Source of the DNA: Photobacterium lucens
GTDB lineage: Bacteria; Pseudomonadota; Gammaproteobacteria; Enterobacterales; Vibrionaceae
Length of the DNA stretch: 40,369 nt
Assembly: GCF_009873615.1 (NCBI RefSeq)
Contig: NZ_SSMG01000486.1
Span: forward strand, 1-40,369
Direction: 5' to 3'
The position numbers were made by a program, and so were the translations under genes. Shown here one piece after another: positions 17,808 through 26,231 of the stretch. The stretch's first letter is position 1; each line of letters begins with the position of its first letter. The notes beneath the pieces are model-generated. The model was not told the DNA's origin. It made no database searches and saw nothing but the letters and a program-made list of their open reading frames with translations.

Positions 17808-19033
17808 TGCGGTCGGCTCGCTACAAATTGAATGGTGCTAATGGTTCGCTCTAAAAATCCACCTTCACAATAAGCAAAGTAGAATCGCCACATACGCATA
17901 AACCTTTCATCGTAGCCATATTTCTCTAATTGTGTGGCATTGGCATCAAACTGATCTCGCCAGTCTTCTAGGGTTTTGGCGTAATCCAGCCCAATGTCTT
18001 TAATATCTCGAATAACAAAGTCACTATGCTGGGTTAAATTATCCAGCAGTACAGTGACTGACGGTAAAAAACCACCGGGGAAGATATGCTTTTGAATGAA
18101 ATCAACACTACGGCTATAACTTGCATAACGTTGATCGGCAATGGTGATCGCTTGAATTGCCATTAATCCATTTGGTTTTAATAACGACTGGCATTTCTCG
18201 ATATAGGTTTTCAAATACTGCTTACCAACGGCTTCTATCATTTCAATCGAAACCAACTTGTCGTATTGCCCTGTTAAATCACGATAGTCATCCATTAAGA
18301 GTGTTATACGATCAGATAAACCTGCTTGTTCTACCTGTTGTTTCGCCCACAGATATTGTTGTTCTGAAATGGTAGTGGTAGTAACTCGACAGCCGTAATG
18401 TTTCGCTGCATGAATTGCCATGCCTCCCCAACCTGTACCGATCTCTAATAAGTGATCATCCGAGGTGAGCTTTAATTGACGGCATAAACGATCCATCTTG
18501 TTCCATTGCGCTTGTTCAAGGCTATCGTGATCGTTGAGATAAATAGCCGATGAATACAGCATGCTAGGATCAAGAAAGTGTCGATAAAGATCGTTACCAA
18601 GATCGTAATGTGCAGAAATGTTTTTACGGGCGTTTTGTTTATTGTTCTTTCTTAAAAAGTGACTTACTTGGCTTGATAACTTACTCACCCAACCCATTTT
18701 TGCTTCTAGCTTATCAAGGGTGGCTAGGTTCTTCGCTAATACACGCACTACGTTGGTCAAGTTTGGTGAGTCCCACCAGCCTTCAATATAGGCTTCACCA
18801 GCACCAATGCTGCCATCGCTTAATAGTCGTTTATAAAATAAAGGATTATGGACCACAATATTGGCTTGTAGTGACGCTTGCTTATCACCAAAGAAAACGG
18901 TGCCTTCCATAGGATCAGAGACACTTAACCCAGCATTACTGAGCTGATTTAATACCGTGAATAGAAGTTTCCTAGAGGCGTGATCAGAGGCTGAAACTGA
19001 CGTTGTTGATTGTTGTAATTCGCTTCTAAGCAT
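17795..19033 (-). CDS. cfa: Cfa-type SAM-dependent fatty-acyl phospholipid methyltransferase
   Basis: Enzymes of this family add a methylene or methyl group from S-adenosylmethionine to the double bond of a membrane phospholipid acyl chain. I choose the ATG at 19033 (MLRSELQQ, 412 residues) because GAGGGA lies six bases upstream; the frame extends ten more codons. Motifs are SAHYDLGNDLYRHFLD, the SAM-binding LEIGTGWGGMAIHAA, IEMIEAVG, HIFPGGFLP and FAYCEGGF, whose cysteine matches an active-site position in E. coli Cfa. It overlaps DUF1365 by eight bases. In this operon it could be a cyclopropane synthase or a UfaM-like methylase of furan fatty-acid synthesis. Sequence alone does not decide. 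Confidence 0.9.
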   Translation of the reverse strand: MLRSELQQSTTSVSASDHASRKLLFTVLNQLSNAGLSVSDPMEGTVFFGDKQASLQANIVVHNPLFYKRLLSDGSIGAGEAYIEGWWDSPNLTNVVRVLAKNLATLDKLEAKMGWVSKLSSQVSHFLRKNNKQNARKNISAHYDLGNDLYRHFLDPSMLYSSAIYLNDHDSLEQAQWNKMDRLCRQLKLTSDDHLLEIGTGWGGMAIHAAKHYGCRVTTTTISEQQYLWAKQQVEQAGLSDRITLLMDDYRDLTGQYDKLVSIEMIEAVGKQYLKTYIEKCQSLLKPNGLMAIQAITIADQRYASYSRSVDFIQKHIFPGGFLPSVTVLLDNLTQHSDFVIRDIKDIGLDYAKTLEDWRDQFDANATQLEKYGYDERFMRMWRFYFAYCEGGFLERTISTIQFVASRPQWRE

Positions 19034-19898
19034 TATCATTCCCTCGTTTAATAACGTGATCATTACTTGATTGGATTTGATTGTTATTAGATGTGTTTTT
19101 TGCTGGATGATCGTAAATAGGAGCGCTTTTAATAAAGAGCTTTAGCGCTTGCCAATAGATACCAACGACCACCTTGATCGTCATAATGGGCGTAAGCAAT
19201 AGTTGTTTAATTAATGTCTTAGAACTAAAGCTGTGTTTGCGCATCTGCATAGTGGAATCAAATACTTTTTGATTGCGATTTTTTAAATTACTTTGATACT
19301 CACTCGGAGCGATGCTATCTATACTTTTATTAACAGCTAAATGAACCAGTAAATTGCTATCAGGCTCCGTTAACCGCCAACAATACTCTTGTTTGATCGG
19401 ATTAAACGGTGAGACATGAAATGCCTTATCATGGTTATAAGTTTTACCCGTCCAATGTTGTGGTGCTGGTACTGCGTAATAATGTCTTTCATTCCAAGGT
19501 GTATTGCTGACTTCTGCTAATGTGTATTGCCAGTTGCCTAACTCATCATGTAAGTAGTAAAGATTAAGTGGACTAAAATACAAGCCACAGTAACGAAGAT
19601 GACAAAGCATGGTGACATTGCCTTTGAACTGTTTTCCCGTTAGGGCAAAGACTTTATCTTTTACTGCTTGAGCAAGATCTTGAACACCAGCAACATAATC
19701 ATCACGACGAAAACGCGCAAAGCTCATTACCGATAACCCAAAACCTGTGACTCGATCACTAAGTTGTGATAACTCAGCTAAGTCGATATAAGCCATAAAC
19801 ATCGAGTAGGTAAAACGATGATCAACAGGTGTAAATCGACGATGCCGAACCCACCCTTGATAAATCCCGCTATTTAGCTGCTTATCTTGTTCCATCAT
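19026..19898 (-). CDS. DUF1365 protein
   Basis: DUF1365 proteins (about 250-290 residues) are of unknown biochemical function and are found beside FAD amine-oxidase-like and Cfa-like genes. The core here is IYQGWVRHRRFTPVDHRFTYSMFMAYIDL, then FNPLNLYYL-type residues (CGLYFSPLNLYYLHD) and WNERHYYAVP. The C-terminus has one hydrophobic helix (TPIMTIKVVVGIYWQALKLF), which suggests membrane attachment. I place the start at ATG 19898, overlapping the FAD gene stop by one base (TAATG), giving 290 residues. The longer reading from TTG is less likely. Confidence 0.88.
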   Translation of the reverse strand: MMEQDKQLNSGIYQGWVRHRRFTPVDHRFTYSMFMAYIDLAELSQLSDRVTGFGLSVMSFARFRRDDYVAGVQDLAQAVKDKVFALTGKQFKGNVTMLCHLRYCGLYFSPLNLYYLHDELGNWQYTLAEVSNTPWNERHYYAVPAPQHWTGKTYNHDKAFHVSPFNPIKQEYCWRLTEPDSNLLVHLAVNKSIDSIAPSEYQSNLKNRNQKVFDSTMQMRKHSFSSKTLIKQLLLTPIMTIKVVVGIYWQALKLFIKSAPIYDHPAKNTSNNNQIQSSNDHVIKRGNDNA

Positions 19899-21241
19899 TA
19901 GCAACTTCTTATTACGTTCTTGGTTGTAGATTCGATACTAGAGGTAAAAGCAACCATATTGTGTGGCGTATCATTACCACCCGCTAAGCGTTGGCTCTTT
20001 ATAGCATTGACAACATCAAGCGCACTGCGTACCCCATCTTCATGAAACCCGTTATACCAATAAGCGCCACAGAACCATGTTTGATTCACGCCATTGATTA
20101 AATGTCGATTCTGCTGAGCAGCAATGCTTTTGTTATTAAAGACTGGATGCGAGTAAACAAACTTACGTAAGATTTTGTCTTCATCAATAGCATGAGTTTG
20201 ATTAAGGGTGACGCAGAATGTCTCAGGGGCAAATATGCCTTGTAAGATATTCATGTTGTAAGTCAGTGAGGCTAAGTTTCGCTCTCGCTCGTCACGATCT
20301 TTAGGTAAAGAGTAATTCCATGATGCCCATGCCATACGACGTTTAGGTAGTAAAGACGTATCGGTATGCAGAACCACTTCATTTTCTTGATAATAAATAT
20401 CAGACAGTACATAGACCTCTTCGGAAGTGGCATCTGCCAGCATGGTTAAGGCTTGATCACTGTGACAAGCAAAGATCACTTGATCAAATTCTTCTGGTTG
20501 GTGATTTGAAGTAACGATCACTTTGCCAGTTGTACGTTTTACTGAGCTAACTGGGCTATTTAAACGGATACAATCGCCAATGTGTTGCTGCATTTTTCGC
20601 ACATATTCACGGGATCCTCCAGGGATCACATACCATTGCGGGCGATTAGTGATATCTAACAGGCCATGATTTAAGAAAAATCGCAGGAAGAAACCAAGCG
20701 GAAAACCACGCATATCTGACAAGGTAGAAGACCAAATAGCCGCCCCCATTGGCAAAATGTAGTTTTCAGCAAAATAGTCGCTAAAATTATGCTGCTCTAA
20801 AAACTGACCTAGGGTTTGTTCCATTAATGAGCTATCACCGACGGTCTGTTTAGCCAGTTTATTAAACTGGGTGATTTCATATAAGAAGCGATAAAAAGCA
20901 GGATTGATTAGATTACGCTTTTGGGCAAACAACGACGACAGCGAATGACCATTATATTCAAGTCCAGTTTTCTTGTTATGAACACTAAAGCTCATTTCAC
21001 TTGGCTTGCCGGCAATCTCTAACTGCTCTAACAGGTTTTCAAAGTTGGGATAAGTGCGATCATTAAAGACAATGAAACCTGTATCAATAGCATATTCACC
21101 ACTTTTAACCGTGACATCAACTGTTGCGGTATGGCCACCTACATAATCATTTGCTTCAAACACTGTAACATCATGCTCTTTGTGCAAATACCAAGCCGAG
21201 GTTAAGCCAGAAATACCGGAACCAATAATGGCGATTTTCAT
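19898..21241 (-). CDS. FAD-dependent amine-oxidase-like oxidoreductase (COG2907)
   Basis: This 447-residue flavoprotein has the N-terminal dinucleotide-binding motif KIAIIGSGISGLTSAWYL (2-19) followed by the FEANDYVGGHTATV segment of amine-oxidase/desaturase-type FAD enzymes. In Rhodobacter sphaeroides a protein of this type (UfaD, as I recall) acts with a Cfa-like methylase (UfaM) to make methylated unsaturated and then furan fatty acids, so a lipid desaturase or oxidase is the best guess here. It sits between the SDR (two-base gap) and DUF1365. The C-terminus has the FCGAYWYNGFHEDGVRSAL flavin-binding ending. Confidence 0.87.
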   Translation of the reverse strand: MKIAIIGSGISGLTSAWYLHKEHDVTVFEANDYVGGHTATVDVTVKSGEYAIDTGFIVFNDRTYPNFENLLEQLEIAGKPSEMSFSVHNKKTGLEYNGHSLSSLFAQKRNLINPAFYRFLYEITQFNKLAKQTVGDSSLMEQTLGQFLEQHNFSDYFAENYILPMGAAIWSSTLSDMRGFPLGFFLRFFLNHGLLDITNRPQWYVIPGGSREYVRKMQQHIGDCIRLNSPVSSVKRTTGKVIVTSNHQPEEFDQVIFACHSDQALTMLADATSEEVYVLSDIYYQENEVVLHTDTSLLPKRRMAWASWNYSLPKDRDERERNLASLTYNMNILQGIFAPETFCVTLNQTHAIDEDKILRKFVYSHPVFNNKSIAAQQNRHLINGVNQTWFCGAYWYNGFHEDGVRSALDVVNAIKSQRLAGGNDTPHNMVAFTSSIESTTKNVIRSC

Positions 21242-21243
21242 TA

Positions 21244-21969
21244 TTATTTCCCCGTTATTTGTTTAATTACAGCCATCCGAAGGGTGAATGGCAAAAGCGC
21301 AATAGTTTTTAAAAATAATGTAAAAACAATAGGAAAATGAATTTCCTTTTTCCCAGTCTCAATCCCATGCCTTATTTTTTGAGAAGCAAATTCAGGCGTC
21401 ACTAACATCGGCATCGCAAAGTCATTTTTATCTGTCAGTGGCGTTTTTACAAACCCCGGATTCACTAAGGTGACCTTGACGTTTTTATGTTGTAGATCGA
21501 GAGCCAAGGTTTGTGAGATATAGCTTATCGCTGCTTTAGAAGCGCCATAAGCTTCTGCTCGCGGTAACGGAATAAAACTCGCTGATGAACTGATGACCAC
21601 TAAATGTGTTTGTTCTGTGAATCTGTCTTGCAACGCTTCAATACAGTGCAAAATCCCGAAAACATTAACATTAAACACTCGTTTAAATAGTGCTGAATCA
21701 ATCATACCTTGGTCGATATATTCACAAGTCCCTGCATTTAAAATGATCAAATCAGGTAATTCCGTTAACTGTGACAAGGCTGTTTTGGTGTTTTCAATAT
21801 CTGTTACATCAAATCGTAAACTCTGAATTGATGAATGATAATTTTCTAATTCATTCAGCCTTACTTGGTTTTGCCCACAAGCGATCACACTCCAATTGTT
21901 ATCTGCATAATCACATGCAAGCTGTTTGCCAATCCCTGAGCTGGCGCCGGTGATCAATACCTGTTTCAT
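21244..21969 (-). CDS. Short-chain dehydrogenase/reductase
   Basis: This 241-residue classical SDR has the NAD(P)-binding TGASSGIG motif (7-14), an NAG motif (ILNAGTCEY), catalytic Ser in VVISSSASF, and YGASK with the catalytic Tyr and Lys. A hydrophobic C-terminus (FPIVFTLFLKTIALLPF) may attach it to the membrane. The start codon overlaps the NTF2-like gene stop (ATGA). Its substrate is unknown; position among lipid-modification genes suggests a lipid-derived alcohol or ketone, by inference. Confidence 0.9.
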   Translation of the reverse strand: MKQVLITGASSGIGKQLACDYADNNWSVIACGQNQVRLNELENYHSSIQSLRFDVTDIENTKTALSQLTELPDLIILNAGTCEYIDQGMIDSALFKRVFNVNVFGILHCIEALQDRFTEQTHLVVISSSASFIPLPRAEAYGASKAAISYISQTLALDLQHKNVKVTLVNPGFVKTPLTDKNDFAMPMLVTPEFASQKIRHGIETGKKEIHFPIVFTLFLKTIALLPFTLRMAVIKQITGK

Positions 21970-22406
21970 GCTTGACCTAACCTCGCTTTAATATGGCGAA
22001 TGATCCGCCCAAACATCGGCAACCCCTCATAAATCATTTCTCCCATGTCAAAGTAATCTCGATGGTAAATGACTTTCTCTTGCTCGAACTTAAGTTGAGT
22101 ACAGCCTTCTAAGCGGCGTTCTTTACCGTTTTGTAATCGAGGATGAGAAAAATGCATGGTCCATTGCACAAAGGCTTCATGATCGTCTTCAACATAGCTA
22201 TTGATCACAAAGTGACAACTATTAATGTTTTGATAGAGATTGAAGAAATACGCCTCTAATGCGGTAAAACCTTCAATCTTATGAGCAGGATCTTCAAAGA
22301 TGACCGAATGATGATAAACGTCCGCAAGCTTTTCTAAATTCTCTTTCCCTAGCTGTGCATACACATCAAAAAACTTGATTAATGCAGGATTGTTCACTGC
22401 GTCCAT
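21966..22406 (-). CDS. NTF2-like/SnoaL-like domain protein
   Basis: This 146-residue protein has the alpha+beta cone fold of the NTF2/SnoaL superfamily: a helical start (LIKFFDVYAQLGKENLEKLADVYH), then SVIFEDPAHKIEGFTALEAYF, and beta strands ending FEQEKVIYHRDYFDMGEMIYE. Such proteins are either small hydrolases/isomerases or binding proteins. Similar genes are common in photolyase-Cfa clusters. GGAGGA lies seven bases before the in-frame ATG. It overlaps the SDR by four bases. The function is unknown. Confidence 0.85.
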   Translation of the reverse strand: MDAVNNPALIKFFDVYAQLGKENLEKLADVYHHSVIFEDPAHKIEGFTALEAYFFNLYQNINSCHFVINSYVEDDHEAFVQWTMHFSHPRLQNGKERRLEGCTQLKFEQEKVIYHRDYFDMGEMIYEGLPMFGRIIRHIKARLGQA

Positions 22407-22425
22407 TTTTCATTCCTCCACCTCT

Positions 22426-23895
22426 TTATTGATGATTATCCATCACAGCTTTCGCTTGTTTGAAAGCATCAATCGCTAATAACCGAGCTTGCTTGTGATC
22501 AACGACAGGTAATGGATAATCAAGGCATTCACCGCTTTCCCATTGATGAGGGGTGTGAATGTACTTATCGGGAACATTTGCCAGCTCCTCCACCCATGTA
22601 CGAATGAAATCACCTTTTGGATCAAATCTTTGTCCCTGAAGGGTTGGATTAAAAACACGAAAGTACGGTTGCGAGTCTGTTCCTGTTGATGCCGCCCACT
22701 GCCAACCGCCATTATTAGAGGCAAAATCACCATCAATGAGATGTTGCATAAACCACTGCTCACCTGCTCGCCAGTCACAAAGTAAATCTTTAGTTAAGAA
22801 GCTGGCGGTGATCATGCGAAGTCGATTATGCATCCAACCGGTTGCTCTTAGTTGTCGCATTGCAGCATCGACAATCGGAAAACCGGTTTTACCGTCTTGC
22901 CATGCTTTTAATAAAGTTGGGTTATCTTGCCAGCGCACATGCTGGGTATAGGCTTGAAATGGATAATTTTTACTAAGCTCTGGATAACGATGCATTAAAT
23001 GTCCATAGAACTCACGCCAGATAATTTCGCTTAGCCATGTAAATGCACCGCTATCTTTATTGATTTCTAATGCATTGGGGAAATGTTGCAGTAAATGGTA
23101 TACACATTGCCTTGCTGATAATGCGCCAATGGCGAGAAATGGTGATAAACAACTGGTGCCATCAATGGCTGGGAAATCCCGTTGTTGATGATAATCCAGT
23201 GCTTTAGTGGCACAAAAAGTATCTAATCGCTGTAGTATTGCTTCTTCATCAACCGGCCAACGTACACTTTCAATCACCGGGTAACCTAACGATTGAATAT
23301 CTGTACTATCTGCAAGCATGGCAGATGTGGTATCGCTAAGTGCGACGGTTTTGGTTGTAGTGACAGGGTAACTAGGCTCAGCAATAAAACGTTTTAGCCA
23401 AGCGCTGCGATACGGAGTGAAAACTTTGAACAGCTCACCTTCCCGATTTAAGATTGTCTCAGGTTGAAGTACATAATTATCATCAAACAAACTTTGCTTA
23501 ATGCCTGATTTAGCCAGTAATAGTCCAAGTTGTTCATCACGCAATTGTTCATTGCATGGGTATTGTTTATTCGCAAACACATGTACTACACGATGCTGGT
23601 GGCAATACTCTGCAACAGCATCGACAGACTCTCTAAAGTCATTACATTGGATCACGTGTAATGGGATATTCAGTGCTACAAGTTGTTGTTTTAATATCCG
23701 TAAACGTCGGTGAATAAAGTCAACTTGAATCGCTGCCACATAATGTTGGTGCCATTGCATCGGAGTTGCAACAAAAAGCGCAATAACAGGAAGCCCCGTT
23801 TCAATAGCATGATTCAGTGCCGTGTTATCTAGAGTGCGTAAATCATCACGAAACCAGATAATGACGTGATCTTCATTTACTTTAGTATTGGTCAT
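22426..23895 (-). CDS. phrB: Deoxyribodipyrimidine photolyase
   Basis: DNA photolyase uses FADH- and blue/near-UV light to split cyclobutane pyrimidine dimers. I choose ATG 23895 (MTNTKVNEDHVIIWF, 489 residues) because GGGAG lies just upstream; the open frame extends ten codons further. The N-terminal antenna domain begins VIIWFRDDLRTLDNTAL. The FAD domain holds TGFPIVDAAMRQLRATGWMHNR and the signature WQWAASTGTDSQPYFRVFNP. Length fits class I CPD photolyases. It lies 88 bases after the MerR gene and before the lipid genes, joining DNA repair to the same operon. Confidence 0.95.
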   Translation of the reverse strand: MTNTKVNEDHVIIWFRDDLRTLDNTALNHAIETGLPVIALFVATPMQWHQHYVAAIQVDFIHRRLRILKQQLVALNIPLHVIQCNDFRESVDAVAEYCHQHRVVHVFANKQYPCNEQLRDEQLGLLLAKSGIKQSLFDDNYVLQPETILNREGELFKVFTPYRSAWLKRFIAEPSYPVTTTKTVALSDTTSAMLADSTDIQSLGYPVIESVRWPVDEEAILQRLDTFCATKALDYHQQRDFPAIDGTSCLSPFLAIGALSARQCVYHLLQHFPNALEINKDSGAFTWLSEIIWREFYGHLMHRYPELSKNYPFQAYTQHVRWQDNPTLLKAWQDGKTGFPIVDAAMRQLRATGWMHNRLRMITASFLTKDLLCDWRAGEQWFMQHLIDGDFASNNGGWQWAASTGTDSQPYFRVFNPTLQGQRFDPKGDFIRTWVEELANVPDKYIHTPHQWESGECLDYPLPVVDHKQARLLAIDAFKQAKAVMDNHQ

Positions 23896-23983
23896 TATTT
23901 CTCCCTTTACCTTATGCTCAATCACCGATGCGTTACATTGTCACTAAAAAAACGTGAAAAAGATGTCGAATATCACCTAATAG

Positions 23984-24787
23984 CTACACTACGATTTCTC
24001 CCTGATGGATGTTTCTGATACTGCCAATAAACTCACAAGCAATATCACATTCGCTCATCACGTTTTCTATTTCAGCTAACTGTTTGTTATCGAGTTTATT
24101 TTCACCCACGATATACATGGCGTTGATCTGCTTATCTTGGAGCAGTGAAGATAGCCCTGTTAATTTGCCCGAAATATCACAAAGCACCATCACGTAGTAA
24201 CCGTCATAAGCTAATTTCAATGCTTGCTGCCAGACATGATGGTTATTCATCGAGCTATAACTCATGACTAAACAAGGTGTGTTTTTCTCGACATTCACTT
24301 TAGTAAAAATAGACACAAAACACTGCACCACTACAGTGCTCCAGATACTCATGTGTAACGCTCTAAGGGGATTTTCAGTACGTGAGATATAACGTTCAAT
24401 CGGCTGAAGAAACTGCTCTTCTAGCATTTTAAAAGGATAGAGTTTTACGGCTTCACGCAGTCTCTTTTCTACTTGTGATAATTTACCTTGCTCAATAAAG
24501 CTCAAGGTGTCGTCCACCAGCTCGATTTTCTCTACATCAGATTGTTGATGCTCAACCGCACCATCGAGTAACGGCTTTACTTTACCGATAGACACCCCTT
24601 TATCTAACCATGCAAGAATGTCATGGATCTTGGCGATATCATTGTCGGTATATAATCGATGCCCTTTTGGCGTTCGTTGTGGCACTAATAAGCCATAACG
24701 ACGCTGCCATGCACGTAGGGTTACAGCGTTCACCCCTGTTAACTCCGATACTTCACTTATTGAATACAACTTCACTTCAACGTTCAC
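23984..24787 (-). CDS. LitR/CarH-like MerR transcriptional regulator without B12 motif
   Basis: This 267-residue regulator has a MerR winged helix at the N-terminus (about 7-75; LYSISEVSELTGV, TLRAWQRRYGLL, KGHRLYTDNDI). About 190 further residues look like the cobalamin-binding helical and Rossmann domains of LitR/CarH light receptors. The expected Wx9EH B12 motif is not intact: around L144-H145 the Glu is Leu and no Trp stands ten residues earlier. The Rossmann part has SMNNHHVW rather than a clear ExHxxG. It thus resembles what has been called class II LitR, which does not bind B12. The start is GTG with AAGGAT upstream. It probably controls its own operon through the TTGTACAA sites at 26041-26118. 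Confidence 0.85.
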   Translation of the reverse strand: MNVEVKLYSISEVSELTGVNAVTLRAWQRRYGLLVPQRTPKGHRLYTDNDIAKIHDILAWLDKGVSIGKVKPLLDGAVEHQQSDVEKIELVDDTLSFIEQGKLSQVEKRLREAVKLYPFKMLEEQFLQPIERYISRTENPLRALHMSIWSTVVVQCFVSIFTKVNVEKNTPCLVMSYSSMNNHHVWQQALKLAYDGYYVMVLCDISGKLTGLSSLLQDKQINAMYIVGENKLDNKQLAEIENVMSECDIACEFIGSIRNIHQGEIVV

Positions 24788-24809
24788 TCTTTATCCTTGT
24801 TTAACATCA

Positions 24810-25025
24810 TTATTTCCAGCCTTGATACCACACCAAGGTATTCTTTAATTCTTGCCAATTGACGCTAAATTCTCGTTTCGACATCACGGCTTCCATGGTA
24901 CAAAACAACACTTCACCACTTTCATTAGTTTCAACATCCGTGATAATAAAATGTTTCTCTTTATTCTTTGGCTGTGCTGCTGTCCATTTGCTATTGAGCA
25001 GTTTTTTCGGACTAAGCCTATTCAT
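24810..25025 (-). CDS. TIGR02450-family Trp-rich small protein
   Basis: This 71-residue protein matches the TIGR02450 family of tryptophan-rich small proteins: LSPKKLLNSKWTAAQP near the start, then KEKHFIITDV and a WQELKN-LVWYQGW ending. The start at 25025 is chosen because GAGGT lies four bases upstream and the sequence matches the family from there; the frame is open 17 codons further upstream. It lies between the DUF523/DUF1722 gene and the MerR gene. Function is unknown, but it is often found next to photolyase genes. Confidence 0.88.
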   Translation of the reverse strand: MNRLSPKKLLNSKWTAAQPKNKEKHFIITDVETNESGEVLFCTMEAVMSKREFSVNWQELKNTLVWYQGWK

Positions 25026-25080
25026 GCTGACCTCTATCACCTTGCTAAATTTACCCTCACAATTTGCCCTTAACACTGCC

Positions 25081-26028
25081 TTATAATGAATAACGCAACA
25101 GTAGCTTTTCAGGGTATGGTGCTAAATACGCTTGCTGTGATAAATACTCATCGGGGTTTACAGTAAGGTGATGATTAATTAAGGTTAGTGGCGCAACCAG
25201 TGGTAACAAACCTTCACGATAACGCATGATCACATCACGCAATTCAGCCTTTTGTTGCTTATCTAAATCACGCTTAAAGTAACCTTGAATGTGCATCAGT
25301 ACATTGGTGTTATTTTTACGGCTGGCACGTTTCTTCAGTGCATCCATAAATTGCTGACGATAAGTTAAGAAGAACTCTATCAGATCCTCCCATTCATGGA
25401 TTTTAGAAACTAAACGCCCTAACTCTCGGTAAGAGGCTTGGTGATGTGCCATAAGACAGAGTTTATAGCGTGAATGGAATTTGATGATTTTGTCACGAGT
25501 AATACCACCTTCTACTGAGCGATATAAATCATCAAGGGCATAGACACGGAAAATGAAGTTTTCACGCAATACTGGATCGCATAAACGTCCATCTTCTTCT
25601 ACTGGTAGCCACGGCATAGATTCCATCAGCTGTTGCGTGTAAATCCCTATCGATCCCCCGGGAATGGTATTACCGTTTTTCATATACAGTTTCACCCGCT
25701 CCATGCCGCAAGAAGGTGATTTAGCACATACCACATAGCCACGTAACCACTCAAAACTAGGAATAATCGCATCAGCAAATGTCTTCATTTTCTCGGTATG
25801 ATCGATACTGTCATCTTTGCTATCAACAAGACGTACTTCAATGCCGTTATCTTGTAATCTGATCACTGAACGAGGAACAGGCATCCCTATCGCCATTTCA
25901 GGACAAACAGCTCTAAAATCAAAATACTCGCTGAGATCTTCAGCCACAAAACGATTACGTTTATGCCCACCATCAAAGCGAACCTTTTCACCTAATACAC
26001 ATGCGCTAATACCAACAGGGATGCCCAT
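25081..26028 (-). CDS. YbgA-family protein (DUF523 + DUF1722)
   Basis: This 315-residue protein joins an N-terminal DUF523 domain (PVGISACVLGEKVRFDGGHKR, CPEMAIGMPVPR, KSPSCGM with conserved Cys) and a C-terminal DUF1722 domain (KLCLMAHHQASYRELGRLV, then LLPLVAPLTLINHHL). DUF523 is a cysteine-rich domain of unknown activity; E. coli YbgA, encoded beside photolyase phr, carries DUF1722. ATG 26028 is chosen because GGAGG lies four bases upstream; the open frame extends 13 codons further into the operator region. It is the first gene of the operon. Confidence 0.9.
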   Translation of the reverse strand: MGIPVGISACVLGEKVRFDGGHKRNRFVAEDLSEYFDFRAVCPEMAIGMPVPRSVIRLQDNGIEVRLVDSKDDSIDHTEKMKTFADAIIPSFEWLRGYVVCAKSPSCGMERVKLYMKNGNTIPGGSIGIYTQQLMESMPWLPVEEDGRLCDPVLRENFIFRVYALDDLYRSVEGGITRDKIIKFHSRYKLCLMAHHQASYRELGRLVSKIHEWEDLIEFFLTYRQQFMDALKKRASRKNNTNVLMHIQGYFKRDLDKQQKAELRDVIMRYREGLLPLVAPLTLINHHLTVNPDEYLSQQAYLAPYPEKLLLRYSL

Positions 26029-26040
26029 ACCGCCTCCAGA

Positions 26041-26118
26041 CTTGTACAATTTTTTAATCTTGTACAATTACTGTAGACAATATTTTAAAGTTGTACAAGA
26101 TTAAAATTATGTACAACT
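26041..26118 (-). promoter_or_regulatory. Four-site TTGTACAA operator and promoter of the photolyase/lipid operon
   Basis: TTGTACAA occurs at 26042-26049, 26060-26067 and 26091-26098, and ATGTACAA at 26109-26116. The sites form two pairs, each with 18-bp spacing. The left block (26041-26068) is a near-perfect inverted copy of the right block (26091-26118). On the minus strand TTGTAC (26093-26098), 17 bases and TACAGT (26070-26075) give a plausible promoter whose -35 lies inside one site. TGTACA cores are, as I recall, reported for LitR/CarH operators, so the MerR protein of this operon is the likely ligand. Confidence 0.7.
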
Positions 26119-26177
26119 TTGTTTTTCAATACGCTAAATAAAAGTAGATACTTGGCATTACGGCAAACGACAAGCAT

Positions 26178-26203
26178 AAAAAAAGCGACGATAATCGCCG
26201 CTT
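26178..26203 (-). terminator. Terminator of rlmF
   Basis: On the minus strand a 9-bp stem with one G-U pair (AAGCGGCGA / TCGTCGCTT) and a 3-base loop is followed by a run of U (26178-26184). It lies about 30 bases past the rlmF stop. Confidence 0.8.
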
Positions 26204-26231
26204 GATTTTAAATATAGTTGATAACTATCAG

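Noticed and set aside
22476-22778. 100-codon minus-strand open frame inside the photolyase gene
   Set aside because: Out-of-frame overlap with a conserved enzyme domain; no independent support.
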